A stretch of DNA of 48,644 nt, from NCBI GenBank assembly GCA_028287745.1, contig JAQBPB010000037.1, positions 1 through 48,644 on the forward strand, in the 5' to 3' direction. The notes under the pieces are model-generated. The model ran no database searches, was not told the DNA's origin, and was given only the letters and a program-made list of their open reading frames with translations. Each line of letters opens with the position of its first letter. The first letter of the stretch is position 1. A program made the translations under genes and the position numbers. Shown one piece after another: positions 1 through 7,760 of the stretch. The stretch is from Chloroflexota bacterium. GTDB lineage: Bacteria > Chloroflexota > Chloroflexia > Chloroheliales > Chloroheliaceae.

Positions 1-19
1 CTCGCTGGGGCGGGTAATC

Positions 20-444
20 GTGTAAGTAACCTTTATCGCGTTTAAGCGATTGAAACGGAAAGAGCGGCAAAAGAACAATCCTGAGTTATTAGGTGTAAGT
101 AACCTTTATCGCGTTTAAGCGATTGAAACTGAAGAGGCTTTGAAAAGGAATAAAACGAAATGAGTGCTGAGAAAAAGTTCAAATTGCTTATGGCCGTAAA
201 CGGGCTGCTAATACTGGCGGCCCTGGTTATTACTTTTTTACTAATTTTCGTCCCGATGAATTAAGTGTAAGTAACCTTTATCGCGTTTAGCGATTGAAAC
301 GGTTATAGCCCCTCCGTTGACGAAATCAGTAAGGCTGTGTAAGTAACCTTTATCGCATCTATGCAATTGAAACCTACTTAAAATCCCCCAGAGGGGGGAT
401 ACTGTGGGTGTAAGTAACCTTTATCGCGTTTATGCAATTGAAAC
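20..444 (+). CRISPR. CRISPR array, leader-distal end (5 repeats visible)
   Basis: Five copies of a 37-nt repeat starting GTGTAAGTAACC and ending GATTGAAAC lie at 20-56, 93-129, 265-300, 337-373 and 408-444. Intervals are 36, 135, 36 and 34 nt. The ATTGAAAC 3' end is the usual crRNA 5' handle of type I/III repeats, so transcription should run left to right and the leader and newer spacers should lie left of the window. The first two repeats are identical, the third lacks one A in the loop (36 nt), and the fourth and fifth are changed around the central stem (TCGCATCTATGC, TCGCGTTTATGC), which is typical of a decaying array end. No further repeat follows 444 and no cas gene is in the window. 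The 135-nt second interval is abnormal and is described separately. Confidence 0.93.
160..264 (+). CDS. 34-residue putative membrane mini-protein inside the CRISPR array
   Basis: The 135-nt interval between the second and third repeats holds an ATG-to-TAA frame of 34 codons whose stop ends on the base before the next repeat. The product begins MSAEKKFKLLMAVNG and continues into about 18 strongly hydrophobic residues (LLILAALVITFLLIF) before a short VPMN tail: a basic N-terminus followed by one membrane helix. A Shine-Dalgarno-like AAAAGGA lies about 10 nt upstream (144-150). The frame is too short for statistical confidence, and no family was recognised. It may be a relocated small gene, a captured fragment of a phage small-membrane gene, or chance coding in a long spacer. 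The combination of ribosome site, start, membrane helix and exactly placed stop is why it is listed. Confidence 0.4.
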   Translation: MSAEKKFKLLMAVNGLLILAALVITFLLIFVPMN

Positions 445-691
445 GATTAAACCCCGGTTATTATTTTGATATTGCCTCTGTGAAATCATTAGCGCCCTGC
501 TTCTTAAACCCACCGCCTGGTAAAACCAGGAAGAATCTTCCCATTAGCACAGGCCCAAATAACGTCCTGCCTGTAAATCGTTTACAAAAAAACTTTACGG
601 ATTGGTCAATTTAAAGTACCATGTTAACGAATTAAGAACAAAACTAACCCATTTGAATATCCAAGTACGCCTGGAATTAGAAAGACCTGTT
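445..691. other. non-coding stretch between CRISPR end and cobT
   Basis: These 247 bases hold no convincing gene. A short inverted repeat CCTGG-TAAAA-CCAGG lies at 516-530 without a T-run. The open frames here start inside the last CRISPR repeat or read into cobT and are not supported by ribosome sites. Confidence 0.5.
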
Positions 692-1786
692 ATGAGCCAT
701 ATAATATCCCATACCCTTCAAAATATTGAACCCCTGGACATGGCCGCTATGGCAGCGGTCCGCGAACGCCAGGCCCGCCTGACCAAACCGGCCGGAAGCC
801 TGGGCCGCCTGGAAGAACTTTCGATTAAAGTAGCCGGTATTACCGGCAAAAGTATGCCGCACCTTGACCGGAAAGCCATTATCGTTATGGCCGGAGACCA
901 CGGAGTAGCCGCCGAAGGCGTTTCGGCTTACCCGGCCGAAGTTACACCCCAGATGGTTCAGAACTTTCTAAATGGCGGCGCGGCCATAAATGTCTTTGCC
1001 CGTCAGACCGGGGCCAGGGTCGTGATTGCCGACCTGGGCGTGGCAGTGGATTTACCGGGACACCCCCAACTGGTCAACCGGAAAATCGGGTACGGCACCC
1101 GCAATATTGCTCACGGCCCGGCCATGACTTTAGTCGAAGCCCGGGCCGCTGTCGAAGCCGGGATTCAGATTGTCCAGGCCGAAATCCAAAAAGGGCTGGA
1201 TATTATCGGGACCGGCGATATGGGCATCGCCAATACGACCCCTTCCAGCGCCATAGTCGCCGCCCTGACCGGCCAGGAGGTCGAGCGCGTGACCGGCCGG
1301 GGGACCGGCATTGACGGCCAGGGCTGGGAAAGAAAAGTCGCTACCATCAAGCAAGCCCTGGAAATCAACCGGCCCGACCCGGAAAACGCCCTGGACGTGC
1401 TGGCAAAAGTTGGCGGTTTTGAAATCGCCGGGCTGGTTGGCCTGATTTTTGGCGCGGCTGCCGGGCGCATCCCGGTAGTAATAGACGGCTTTATCTCAAC
1501 AGCCGCCGCCCTGGTCGCCACCGAATGGCACCCCCCGGTGCGGGATTACCTGATTGCCGCCCATAATTCAGTGGAAATCGGCCACCGGGTCATGCTGGAA
1601 CGCATGGAACTGGTTCCCCTGCTTAACCTTGACCTGCGGTTGGGCGAAGGAACCGGGGCGGCCCTGGCAATGCCCTTGATCGAAGCGGCTTGCCTGGCCC
1701 TGCGCGAAATGGCGACCTTTAACGAGGCCGGTGTCAGCGAACGCGAGGAAAACCCGGTTGAAACCGGCCGGAAGCTGCAAAAATAA
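692..1786 (+). CDS. cobT: nicotinate-nucleotide--dimethylbenzimidazole phosphoribosyltransferase (CobT)
   Basis: CobT moves the phosphoribosyl group of nicotinate mononucleotide onto a lower-ligand base such as dimethylbenzimidazole, giving the alpha-ribazole phosphate used in the cobalamin nucleotide loop. The 364-residue product is the usual size. It shows the family blocks AGDHGVAAEGVSAYP, then NFLNGGAAINVFARQ, GTGDMGIANTT and, near the end, LRLGEGTGAALAMPLIEAA with the conserved Glu of the catalytic region. The frame stays open upstream to 602, but the family N-terminus (SHIISHTLQNIEPLD) fits ATG 692, which has AGAAAG about 9 nt upstream. No other cobalamin gene is adjacent and no cobalamin riboswitch was seen. 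The gene stands 29 bases before an aldo/keto reductase on the same strand and may be co-transcribed with it. Confidence 0.93.
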   Translation: MSHIISHTLQNIEPLDMAAMAAVRERQARLTKPAGSLGRLEELSIKVAGITGKSMPHLDRKAIIVMAGDHGVAAEGVSAYPAEVTPQMVQNFLNGGAAINVFARQTGARVVIADLGVAVDLPGHPQLVNRKIGYGTRNIAHGPAMTLVEARAAVEAGIQIVQAEIQKGLDIIGTGDMGIANTTPSSAIVAALTGQEVERVTGRGTGIDGQGWERKVATIKQALEINRPDPENALDVLAKVGGFEIAGLVGLIFGAAAGRIPVVIDGFISTAAALVATEWHPPVRDYLIAAHNSVEIGHRVMLERMELVPLLNLDLRLGEGTGAALAMPLIEAACLALREMATFNEAGVSEREENPVETGRKLQK

Positions 1787-1815
1787 ATCCCTAATTTTCA
1801 GGAAAAGGAACCAGA

Positions 1816-2763
1816 ATGGACTATACCAGTTTAGGGCGTACCGGTCTGAAAGCAAGCGTGATGGGCCTGGGCTGCGGCGGGCATAGCCGTCTGGGAATAT
1901 CCCAGGGCAAGGGGGAAAAGGCCGCTATCGAAGTGGTGCATGCCGCCCTCGACCTGGGTATCAATTACATAGATACCGCCGAAGCTTATGGGACGGAAGG
2001 GATAGTCGGTCAGGCTATTAAGGCGGTGAAGCGGGAAGATGTCATAATTTCTACCAAGAAATCGCTGGCGAAAGATGGAAAACAGGTCAACCTGCGCGCC
2101 GCTGAATTGATGCAGGGTCTTGAAGCCAGCCTGAAAAGGTTGGAAACCGACTATATTGACATATACAACCTGCACGGTTTGAAAGCCCGTGACTATGATT
2201 ACGCCCTGACCGAACTGGTCCCGGCCCTGGAACGAGCCCGCGAACAGGGCAAAATCCGGTTTATCGGGGTCACGGAAGCTTTCGTGGAAGAACCGGCCCA
2301 CCCGATGCTGGAGATGGCCCTGAAGGACGAGCGCTGGGAAGTCTTTATGGTCGGGTTTAACCTGCTCAACCAGACCGCCCGGAAAAATATCTTCCCGGAA
2401 ACCCGGGCCCGGCAAGTTGGCGTACAGTTGATGTTCGCGGTGCGGCGGGCCCTCAAGAATTTCGAAACCCTCAAAGAAGCCCTGGGTGAGTTAGCCCAGA
2501 CCGGCCAGATAGACCCGGACCGCTTTGACCCGGAAAAGCCGTTGGGTTTTCTACTGGAAGACGGCAAAGCGGACAGCCTGACCGAGGCAGCCTACCGCTT
2601 TTGCCGCTACGAACCGGGCGTGGAAGTGGTTCTGGTCGGCACCGGAAGTATTGACCACCTTAAGGCCAACGCCGCCTCCCTCCTGAAACCGCCTTTGCCG
2701 GAAGCGGATGTTACCAGGCTTAAGCAGCTTTTCGAGCGGGTGGAGAATTATACCGGCAACTAA
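1816..2763 (+). CDS. aldo/keto reductase family protein
   Basis: An NAD(P)H-dependent oxidoreductase with the TIM-barrel aldo/keto reductase fold, 315 residues. The N-terminus YTSLGRTGLKASVMGLGCGG is typical of the family. The catalytic tetrad can be read as Asp and Tyr in NYIDTAEAYG, Lys in IISTKKS and His in IYNLHG. The C-terminal phosphate-binding region is VVLVGTGSIDHLKAN. A Shine-Dalgarno AAGGAA lies 6 nt before ATG 1816. The substrate cannot be named from sequence; related proteins include class 11/12-type reductases of sugars or small aldehydes. It follows cobT by 29 bases and ends at a strong bidirectional terminator, so these two genes probably form one transcript. Confidence 0.87.
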   Translation: MDYTSLGRTGLKASVMGLGCGGHSRLGISQGKGEKAAIEVVHAALDLGINYIDTAEAYGTEGIVGQAIKAVKREDVIISTKKSLAKDGKQVNLRAAELMQGLEASLKRLETDYIDIYNLHGLKARDYDYALTELVPALERAREQGKIRFIGVTEAFVEEPAHPMLEMALKDERWEVFMVGFNLLNQTARKNIFPETRARQVGVQLMFAVRRALKNFETLKEALGELAQTGQIDPDRFDPEKPLGFLLEDGKADSLTEAAYRFCRYEPGVEVVLVGTGSIDHLKANAASLLKPPLPEADVTRLKQLFERVENYTGN

Positions 2764-2850
2764 ATTACCCTGGCAGGCTTGCCTGGGCCGGACCCTGGCC
2801 CAATCCGGCCACCGGTTGCGCTAAAACGGTTCTGAAGAGTATAAAAAAAA

Positions 2851-2882
2851 GGGCGGCTGGTTGATGCCAGCCGCCCTTTTTT
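2851..2882. terminator. bidirectional intrinsic terminator
   Basis: A perfect 10-bp stem (GGGCGGCTGG / CCAGCCGCCC, loop TTGATG) is flanked by eight A on the left and six T on the right. It can stop the aldo/keto reductase transcript rightward and the convergent alcohol dehydrogenase transcript leftward. Confidence 0.9.
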
Positions 2883-2906
2883 ATTACTGCCTTTTTGCCG
2901 GTAATT

Positions 2907-3992
2907 CTAGAACGTTATAACCGAGCGCAGGGTTTCGCCCCGTTCCATGGCATGGAAAGCTTCTTCGGTTTCATCCAGCTTGATCAGCCGGGTAACCAGT
3001 CCGTCCAGGTCAAGCTGCTTTTGCTGGTACCAGCTTGCCAGCAAGGGGAAGTCGCGAGAAGGCAGGCAGTCTCCGTACCAGGAAACCCGCAAGCTGCCGC
3101 CCAGGGAAAAGTACTTCTGCATGGGCAATTCGATCTTCATATCGGCGGACGCCACCCCGATGATAGTACAAATTCCGGCCAGGTCGCGGCACCACAGGGC
3201 AATATCCAGAGTTACCGGGCGTCCGACACACTCGAACGAGTAGTTGACGCCAAACCCGCCGGTAATCTCTTTGATTTTCTCTACGGCGTTACCATCGCTG
3301 GAATTTACGGTGTGGGTTGCCCCGAAGCCTTTGGCCCATTCCAGCTTCCGGTCGTCCAGGTCAACCGCGATAATCGTGGTCGCCCCGGCCAGCCGGGCAC
3401 CCTGGATAACGCTATCGCCCACACCCCCGCAGCCAATGACCGCCACGCTGGTGCCGGGCCGTACCTGCGCCGTATAAAGGGCCGCGCCAACCCCGGTCAT
3501 AACGCCGCAGCCGATCAAAGACATCTGGGGCGCCGGTAAAGTTTCCGAAACCGGGATGGCCTGGTTGGCGTGAACAACCGTATAGTCACAGAAAGTGCCA
3601 ATTCCCAATACCGGGTTAAGCGTAATACCATCTTTGGAGCGCATGCGCGGTTTGGCGTTCAGGCTGTTCGCGCAGAGATTTGGCTGGCCGAAAAGACAGA
3701 AGCGGCATATTCCGCAGGGAGCCCGCCAGGCCAGGATAACAAAATCACCTTTGCGGGGCTTTTCGACACCCGGCCCGACCTCCTGGATAATCCCGGCTCC
3801 TTCATGACCCAGCAGGAAGGGAAACCCGTCTCCCGCCCCACCGTTTTTAACGAATAAATCAGTGTGGCAAACGCCCGAGGCCAGTATCTTTACAAGCACC
3901 TCTCCCGGTCCGAGGTCTTCAATTACAAATTCTTCTAATTCGGCCGGGGCCCCGGCTTTGCGGGAGATTACTCCCTGCGCTTTCATTGACAT
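2907..3992 (-). CDS. zinc-dependent alcohol dehydrogenase, S-(hydroxymethyl)mycothiol dehydrogenase type
   Basis: A 361-residue medium-chain dehydrogenase with a GroES-like N-terminal domain and an NAD-binding Rossmann domain (GCGGVG at 188-193). The catalytic zinc ligands are Cys42 (GVCHTD), His63 (GHEGAG) and Cys162. The structural zinc site is present with four Cys (CGICRFCLFGQPNLC, 93-107). From memory, the sequence follows closely the actinobacterial S-(hydroxymethyl)mycothiol dehydrogenase (MscR/AdhD) line: GVISRKAGAPAELEEFVI, FPFLLGHE, SWYGDCLPSRDFP and GETLRSV. That enzyme oxidises the formaldehyde-thiol adduct. Whether the host makes mycothiol is not shown here, so a general alcohol or aldehyde role remains possible. 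ATG 3992 has GGAGG about 9 nt upstream. The gene is convergent to the aldo/keto reductase and shares its terminator. Confidence 0.85.
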   Translation of the reverse strand: MSMKAQGVISRKAGAPAELEEFVIEDLGPGEVLVKILASGVCHTDLFVKNGGAGDGFPFLLGHEGAGIIQEVGPGVEKPRKGDFVILAWRAPCGICRFCLFGQPNLCANSLNAKPRMRSKDGITLNPVLGIGTFCDYTVVHANQAIPVSETLPAPQMSLIGCGVMTGVGAALYTAQVRPGTSVAVIGCGGVGDSVIQGARLAGATTIIAVDLDDRKLEWAKGFGATHTVNSSDGNAVEKIKEITGGFGVNYSFECVGRPVTLDIALWCRDLAGICTIIGVASADMKIELPMQKYFSLGGSLRVSWYGDCLPSRDFPLLASWYQQKQLDLDGLVTRLIKLDETEEAFHAMERGETLRSVITF

Positions 3993-4205
3993 ATTCTGCT
4001 TCCTCCAGCATTAGGACTTTCGCCTCCGTTTCCTGTAGAGTTGAACCTCTCCGGATAGGTGAAGAATTCCAACGCAAAGCGAAAGTCAGGTTATTAAATG
4101 GATTATATTTAAATATTGGCAGGCAATCCCTTCAACTTACTGGAATTTGCCGGGTTTTGCCGGATACCAGGAAGAGTACCGCCTGCTTTAAAACCGACCG
4201 GGCTG

Positions 4206-4919
4206 CTATTTCAGGCGCGGGTTTAACCAGGCGGCCATATCGCGGCGGCTTTGTTCGCTGGTTTCGTGGCCGAACTCATATTCCTTGTAGGTTAAATCGG
4301 CCCCGATTTCCCGTAAAACTTCGGCTAGCTTCCGGCCATGTTCGGCAATCGGCAAAAAATCATTCATCCCGTGAGCCAGGAAGAAGGGCTTGCCGCGCAA
4401 TTTATCGGCCGCACCCCGCAAGCGCTGGGCCAATTCTTCCGAATAAGGGCAGCTATGGCAAATTACGCCGGTAAACAGTTCCGGCCGGGCGCTAACTGCC
4501 ACCAGGGACATTACCGCACCCTGGCTGAAGCCGCCGATATAAAACTGGGATGGGTCAATTTCAAGGTTGACACTGGAAGGCAAAGCTTCCAGAGACTGTA
4601 ACAAAAGGGGTAAATTCTGGTCGGGGGCGCCCGGCTCGGCCTGGCAGGTCTGCAAATCCATGTCGTACCACTTGAAACTACCCCGTGGGTCGGCGCTATA
4701 CAGGCCCGGACCGCGTGGAGCTGCTATCAGCAACCGGCGGTCATAATAGGGCACCAGTTCATAGACATCACCGTCGTTCGCCCCATAACCATGGATCATT
4801 ACTATTGTAGGTACGGTTGGCTGGTTAATCGCTTCCGGTCGCCGTACCCGGTAAGTTAACCCGGCGGCTTCGATTAAAGAAGTATCGCTAAAATCGGGTC
4901 CGCTGTTTTCCTGCGACAA
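4206..4919 (-). CDS. phospholipase/carboxylesterase family alpha/beta hydrolase
   Basis: A 237-residue serine hydrolase of the small carboxylesterase/acyl-protein thioesterase family. The oxyanion region is MIHGYGAND. The nucleophile elbow is GGFSQGAVMS (Ser in G-F-S-Q-G), the acid is Asp in LAHGMNDFLP and the base is His in YEFGHETS. There is no signal peptide, so it is cytoplasmic. The substrate is unknown; relatives cleave short-chain esters or lysophospholipids. It starts at ATG 4919 behind GAACGAACAT with an AGAAAGGAA ribosome site. It is transcribed leftward, with 213 bases to the alcohol dehydrogenase start, and is divergent from the thiamine operon, whose regulatory region begins about 180 bases away. 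Confidence 0.85.
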   Translation of the reverse strand: MSQENSGPDFSDTSLIEAAGLTYRVRRPEAINQPTVPTIVMIHGYGANDGDVYELVPYYDRRLLIAAPRGPGLYSADPRGSFKWYDMDLQTCQAEPGAPDQNLPLLLQSLEALPSSVNLEIDPSQFYIGGFSQGAVMSLVAVSARPELFTGVICHSCPYSEELAQRLRGAADKLRGKPFFLAHGMNDFLPIAEHGRKLAEVLREIGADLTYKEYEFGHETSEQSRRDMAAWLNPRLK

Positions 4920-5096
4920 TGTTCGTTCCTTTCTGTAAAAGAAAAAAGTACCGTTGCTTCAAAATTATTATAATTACTTGACCGTGCAACCGGCCAGTCG
5001 AGTCATTTTAGCACGTTCGGCGAACCGGGTGCTATTTACAATGGCATTTTTGGCTAGAAATTTTTTAATTAAAGCCCCCTGACAATAGCGAGCGTT

Positions 5097-5125
5097 TTGC
5101 ACTCGGGCGGCGCGGGCGCTATAAT
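5097..5125 (+). promoter_or_regulatory. sigma-70-type promoter of the thiamine salvage operon
   Basis: TTGCAC (5097-5102), a 17-bp spacer and TATAAT (5120-5125). Transcription would start near 5132, about 25 nt before the TPP aptamer, which is the expected architecture. Confidence 0.8.
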
Positions 5126-5155
5126 AAAGTTGAATATATTTAACAAGTTGATACT

Positions 5156-5257
5156 GATGCTAGGGGTGTCCGGTAGACCGGGCTGAGATTGCGAATAAAT
5201 TAACTCGCGAACCCTTGAACCTGAACCGGGTAATACCGGCGTAGGAAAGCTATAATC
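5156..5257 (+). ncRNA. TPP riboswitch (THI element)
   Basis: The conserved THI-box pieces appear in order: AGGGGTGTCCGG, GGCTGAGATTGCGA, ACCCTTGAACCTGAACC and GGGTAATACCGGCGTAGGAAA. CUGAGA and the ACCUGA segment that contact the pyrimidine and pyrophosphate of TPP are intact. An intrinsic terminator follows about 30 nt downstream and then thiE, so TPP should favour premature termination. Inference of the OFF direction comes from the family, not from a traced antiterminator. Confidence 0.95.
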
Positions 5258-5285
5258 TATAAGTGTTTGTTTTGAACATTTTATT

Positions 5286-5320
5286 GGCCGCTTTCCTTTT
5301 GGGATAGCGGCCTTTTTATT
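5286..5320 (+). terminator. riboswitch expression-platform terminator
   Basis: Stem GGCCGCT / AGCGGCC (5286-5292 with 5306-5312), extended by a second short helix in the loop (TTCC/GGGA), then TTTTTATT. It lies between the TPP aptamer and thiE, 27 bases before the thiE start. Confidence 0.85.
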
Positions 5321-5346
5321 CTTCTTATACCAGGAGAAGTTATAAA

Positions 5347-6015
5347 TTGGGTAACCTGAATTTGGTAACGGGAAGACCGGCCGACCTGCGCCTGTACCTG
5401 GTGACCGATTACGAACTGGCCCTCAAAGCCGGTCGTACCGAGCTTGAAGTGGTCAGGGCGGCTGTAGCGGGTGGCGTTACGGCGGTCCAACTGCGCGACA
5501 AAACCCGCGAAACCGGCGAACTTTACCGGGCGGGCCGGGAGTTGCGCGAATTTTGCGCTTCGGCCGGAGTCGCCTTTATCGTTAACGACCGGCTTGACCT
5601 GGCCCTGGCCCTGGAAGCGGACGGCCTGCACCTGGGCCAGGGCGACCTGCCGCTGGAAGTTGCCCGCAAAATTGCCGGGGAGCGCCTTTTTATCGGCCTG
5701 AGCGTTTTTACCCCGGAAGAAACCCTGAAAGCACTGGCCGCCGGGGCCGGCTACCTGGGCGCCAGCCCGGTCTTTACCAGCAGCACCAAGCCGGACGCCG
5801 GGGCCGGGATGGGCCTTGACGGACTGGGCCGGGTCGTGCGGACCGCCGGTCAGACACCGGTAGTCGCAATTGGCGCAATCAACGCCGGAAATGCCGCCGG
5901 GGTAATCGAAACGGGGGCCACCGGGATTGCCGTAATTTCGGCCCTGGTGTCCGCGCCGGATATTACCGGGGCGGCCCGGCAACTTAGACGACAAATTGAG
6001 AGGAACCCGAAATGA
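5347..6015 (+). CDS. thiE: thiamine-phosphate synthase (ThiE)
   Basis: ThiE couples hydroxymethylpyrimidine pyrophosphate with hydroxyethylthiazole phosphate to give thiamine phosphate. The 222-residue TIM barrel shows RLYLVTDYEL at the start, VTAVQLRDK (pyrimidine/thiazole contact), VNDRLDLALALEADGLHLGQ (metal-binding Asp), YLGASPVFTSSTKPDAG and PVVAIGAINAGNAAGVIETG (phosphate sites). The start is TTG at 5347 with AGGAG about 10 nt upstream; no nearby ATG in frame fits the family N-terminus. It is the first gene behind the TPP riboswitch and its TGA overlaps the ATG of thiM by four bases (ATGA), indicating translational coupling. Confidence 0.94.
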   Translation: MGNLNLVTGRPADLRLYLVTDYELALKAGRTELEVVRAAVAGGVTAVQLRDKTRETGELYRAGRELREFCASAGVAFIVNDRLDLALALEADGLHLGQGDLPLEVARKIAGERLFIGLSVFTPEETLKALAAGAGYLGASPVFTSSTKPDAGAGMGLDGLGRVVRTAGQTPVVAIGAINAGNAAGVIETGATGIAVISALVSAPDITGAARQLRRQIERNPK

Positions 6016-6896
6016 GTTTTAACCTGACGGCAAATGACGAAAACTGGGCCGAAATAGTCGGCCGCCACCTGGATAGCTTGCGCTCCCAGCGGCCCCTGGT
6101 CTACTGCCTGACCAATTTTGTGACGGTCAACGATGTGGCAAACGGGCTGGCCGCTATCGGGGCTTCCCCGGTAATGAGCACCGCCCCGGACGAAGCGGCC
6201 GAATTGATAAGCTATGCCGGAGCGGTAATGTTAAATCCCGGCACCTTGAACCAGGAATTTATCCGGCTGCTGCGTGAGGCCGTAAAGCTGGCCGGTAGCA
6301 CAGGCAAACCCTGCCTGTTGGACCCGGTCGGGTCAGGCGCAACCCGCTTGCGGACCGAAACTTTCCAGGAAATGCTGCAACACGAAGCGGTCCAACTGGT
6401 GAGGGGCAACCTGGGCGAAATAGTCTCGCTGGCGGGTGTTACCGCCTCGGCCCAGACCAAAGGGGTGGACAGCGTCGGAAATAGTGACAGTGAAGCGGCC
6501 CAGAATGCCGAGGCGGCCAACGCCACCCTGACCTTGCAGAAAAAGCGCGGCTATGGCGCGGTCAGTGCGACCGGGCAGCGCGATACAGCTACCGACGGCC
6601 AGCGCCTGGTCCGGGTTTACAACGGGCATCCCTGGCTGCCGGGTATCAGCGGCAGCGGCTGCACCGTGGGCGGCATCTCGGCGGCTTTCCTGGCCGTAGC
6701 CGGACCACTTGAAGCGGCCGTGAGCGGGTTGGTCTGCTATGCCGTGGCGGCGGAAATCGCGGCGGAGAAGTCCAGCGGGCCTGGCACTCTCAAAGTTAAT
6801 ATCTTTGACGCCCTCTATAACCTTACTCCGGCCCAGGTCCGGGAGCGGGCCAGCATCAAATCTTTCCAGGTCAGTCCAAACGCGGGAGACGAATAG
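6012..6896 (+). CDS. thiM: hydroxyethylthiazole kinase (ThiM)
   Basis: ThiM phosphorylates salvaged 4-methyl-5-(2-hydroxyethyl)thiazole, supplying the thiazole half to ThiE. The 294-residue ribokinase-fold protein shows VYCLTNFVTVNDVANGLAAI with SPVMSTAPDEA (thiazole pocket), LLDPVGSGATRLRTE, VRGNLGEIVSLAG and the ATP-site motif GISGSGCTVGGISAAFLAV. An insertion around 150-180 rich in Ala/Asn/Ser (TKGVDSVGNSDSEAAQNAEA) is common in this family. The start codon overlaps the thiE stop and the next gene, thiD, begins one base after the stop. The gene marks the operon as salvage rather than de novo thiazole synthesis. Confidence 0.93.
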   Translation: MSFNLTANDENWAEIVGRHLDSLRSQRPLVYCLTNFVTVNDVANGLAAIGASPVMSTAPDEAAELISYAGAVMLNPGTLNQEFIRLLREAVKLAGSTGKPCLLDPVGSGATRLRTETFQEMLQHEAVQLVRGNLGEIVSLAGVTASAQTKGVDSVGNSDSEAAQNAEAANATLTLQKKRGYGAVSATGQRDTATDGQRLVRVYNGHPWLPGISGSGCTVGGISAAFLAVAGPLEAAVSGLVCYAVAAEIAAEKSSGPGTLKVNIFDALYNLTPAQVRERASIKSFQVSPNAGDE

Positions 6897-6897
6897 C

Positions 6898-7734
6898 ATG
6901 GAAAACTTACAGGCAAGCGCGCCGGTCTACAAAGCCCTGACTATCGCCGGTTCAGACTCTGGCGGCGGGGCCGGGATTCAGGCCGATTTGAAAACTTTTT
7001 CCGCCCTGGGCGCTTACGGCGCTTCGGTTATTACGGCCCTGACCGCCCAGAATACCCTGGGCGTGCAGGGGATCTACGAAGTATCGCCGGAGTTCGTATA
7101 CCAACAAATCGAGAGTGTAATGTGCGATATCGGGACCGACGCGGCCAAAACAGGCATGCTCTTTAACGCGGCGGTTATCGAGGCGGTCAGCCAGGCCCTG
7201 AGGCGGTTTGGGCCGCAAAAACTGGTCGTGGACCCGGTGATGTACGCCAAAAGCGGCCATGCCCTGCTGCTGCCCGAAGCGGTTTCCGCTATGTGTGAAA
7301 AAATCATGCCGCTGGCCTACCTGGTAACGCCCAACATTCCCGAAGCCGAAGCCCTGGCTGGGATGAAGATTGAAAACGAGCCGGATATTCACGAAGCGGC
7401 CCGCCGGATAAAGGGCCTTGGCGCCAGGAACGTTTTAATTAAAGGCGGCCACCTGGCCGGGGAAACCAGCCCGGACTTTCTTTTTGAGGACGAAAGTTTC
7501 AAGGTCCTGGAAGCACCGCGCCTTCCCACCAAAAACTCTCACGGCACCGGCTGTACCCTCTCAGCTGCGATTACCGCCCTGCTGGCCCGTAATTTCAGTT
7601 TAGGCGATGCCGTTACCGGGGCCAAAGAATATTTAACCGGGGCGCTGGCCGCCGCCCCTACCATTGGAGCCGGACACAGCCCGGTAGCCCATTTTTACCG
7701 GCTGCAAGAAACGATTTTTAACCGGAATATTTAG
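6898..7734 (+). CDS. thiD: hydroxymethylpyrimidine/phosphomethylpyrimidine kinase (ThiD)
   Basis: ThiD phosphorylates hydroxymethylpyrimidine twice to the pyrophosphate used by ThiE. The 278-residue product begins MENLQASAPVYKALTIAGSD and carries GSDSGGGAGIQADLKTFSAL, the HMP-binding block GAYGASVITALTAQNTLGVQ, VDPVMYAKSGHALL and the kinase motif NSHGTGCTLSAAITALLA with the catalytic Cys/anion hole. The frame extends upstream to 6739 inside thiM, but ATG 6898 fits the family start and sits directly after the thiM stop with GGGAG about 9 nt upstream. It is in the operon with thiE, thiM and tenA. Confidence 0.94.
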   Translation: MENLQASAPVYKALTIAGSDSGGGAGIQADLKTFSALGAYGASVITALTAQNTLGVQGIYEVSPEFVYQQIESVMCDIGTDAAKTGMLFNAAVIEAVSQALRRFGPQKLVVDPVMYAKSGHALLLPEAVSAMCEKIMPLAYLVTPNIPEAEALAGMKIENEPDIHEAARRIKGLGARNVLIKGGHLAGETSPDFLFEDESFKVLEAPRLPTKNSHGTGCTLSAAITALLARNFSLGDAVTGAKEYLTGALAAAPTIGAGHSPVAHFYRLQETIFNRNI

Positions 7735-7760
7735 TAATCGATCCAGGAGGAACGGAAATT

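Noticed and set aside
432..614. 60-codon frame starting inside the last CRISPR repeat
   Set aside because: It begins in the repeat, has no ribosome site and its product has no recognisable pattern.
602..691. Upstream extension of cobT by 30 codons
   Set aside because: The extra residues do not resemble the CobT N-terminus, and the downstream ATG 692 fits family length.
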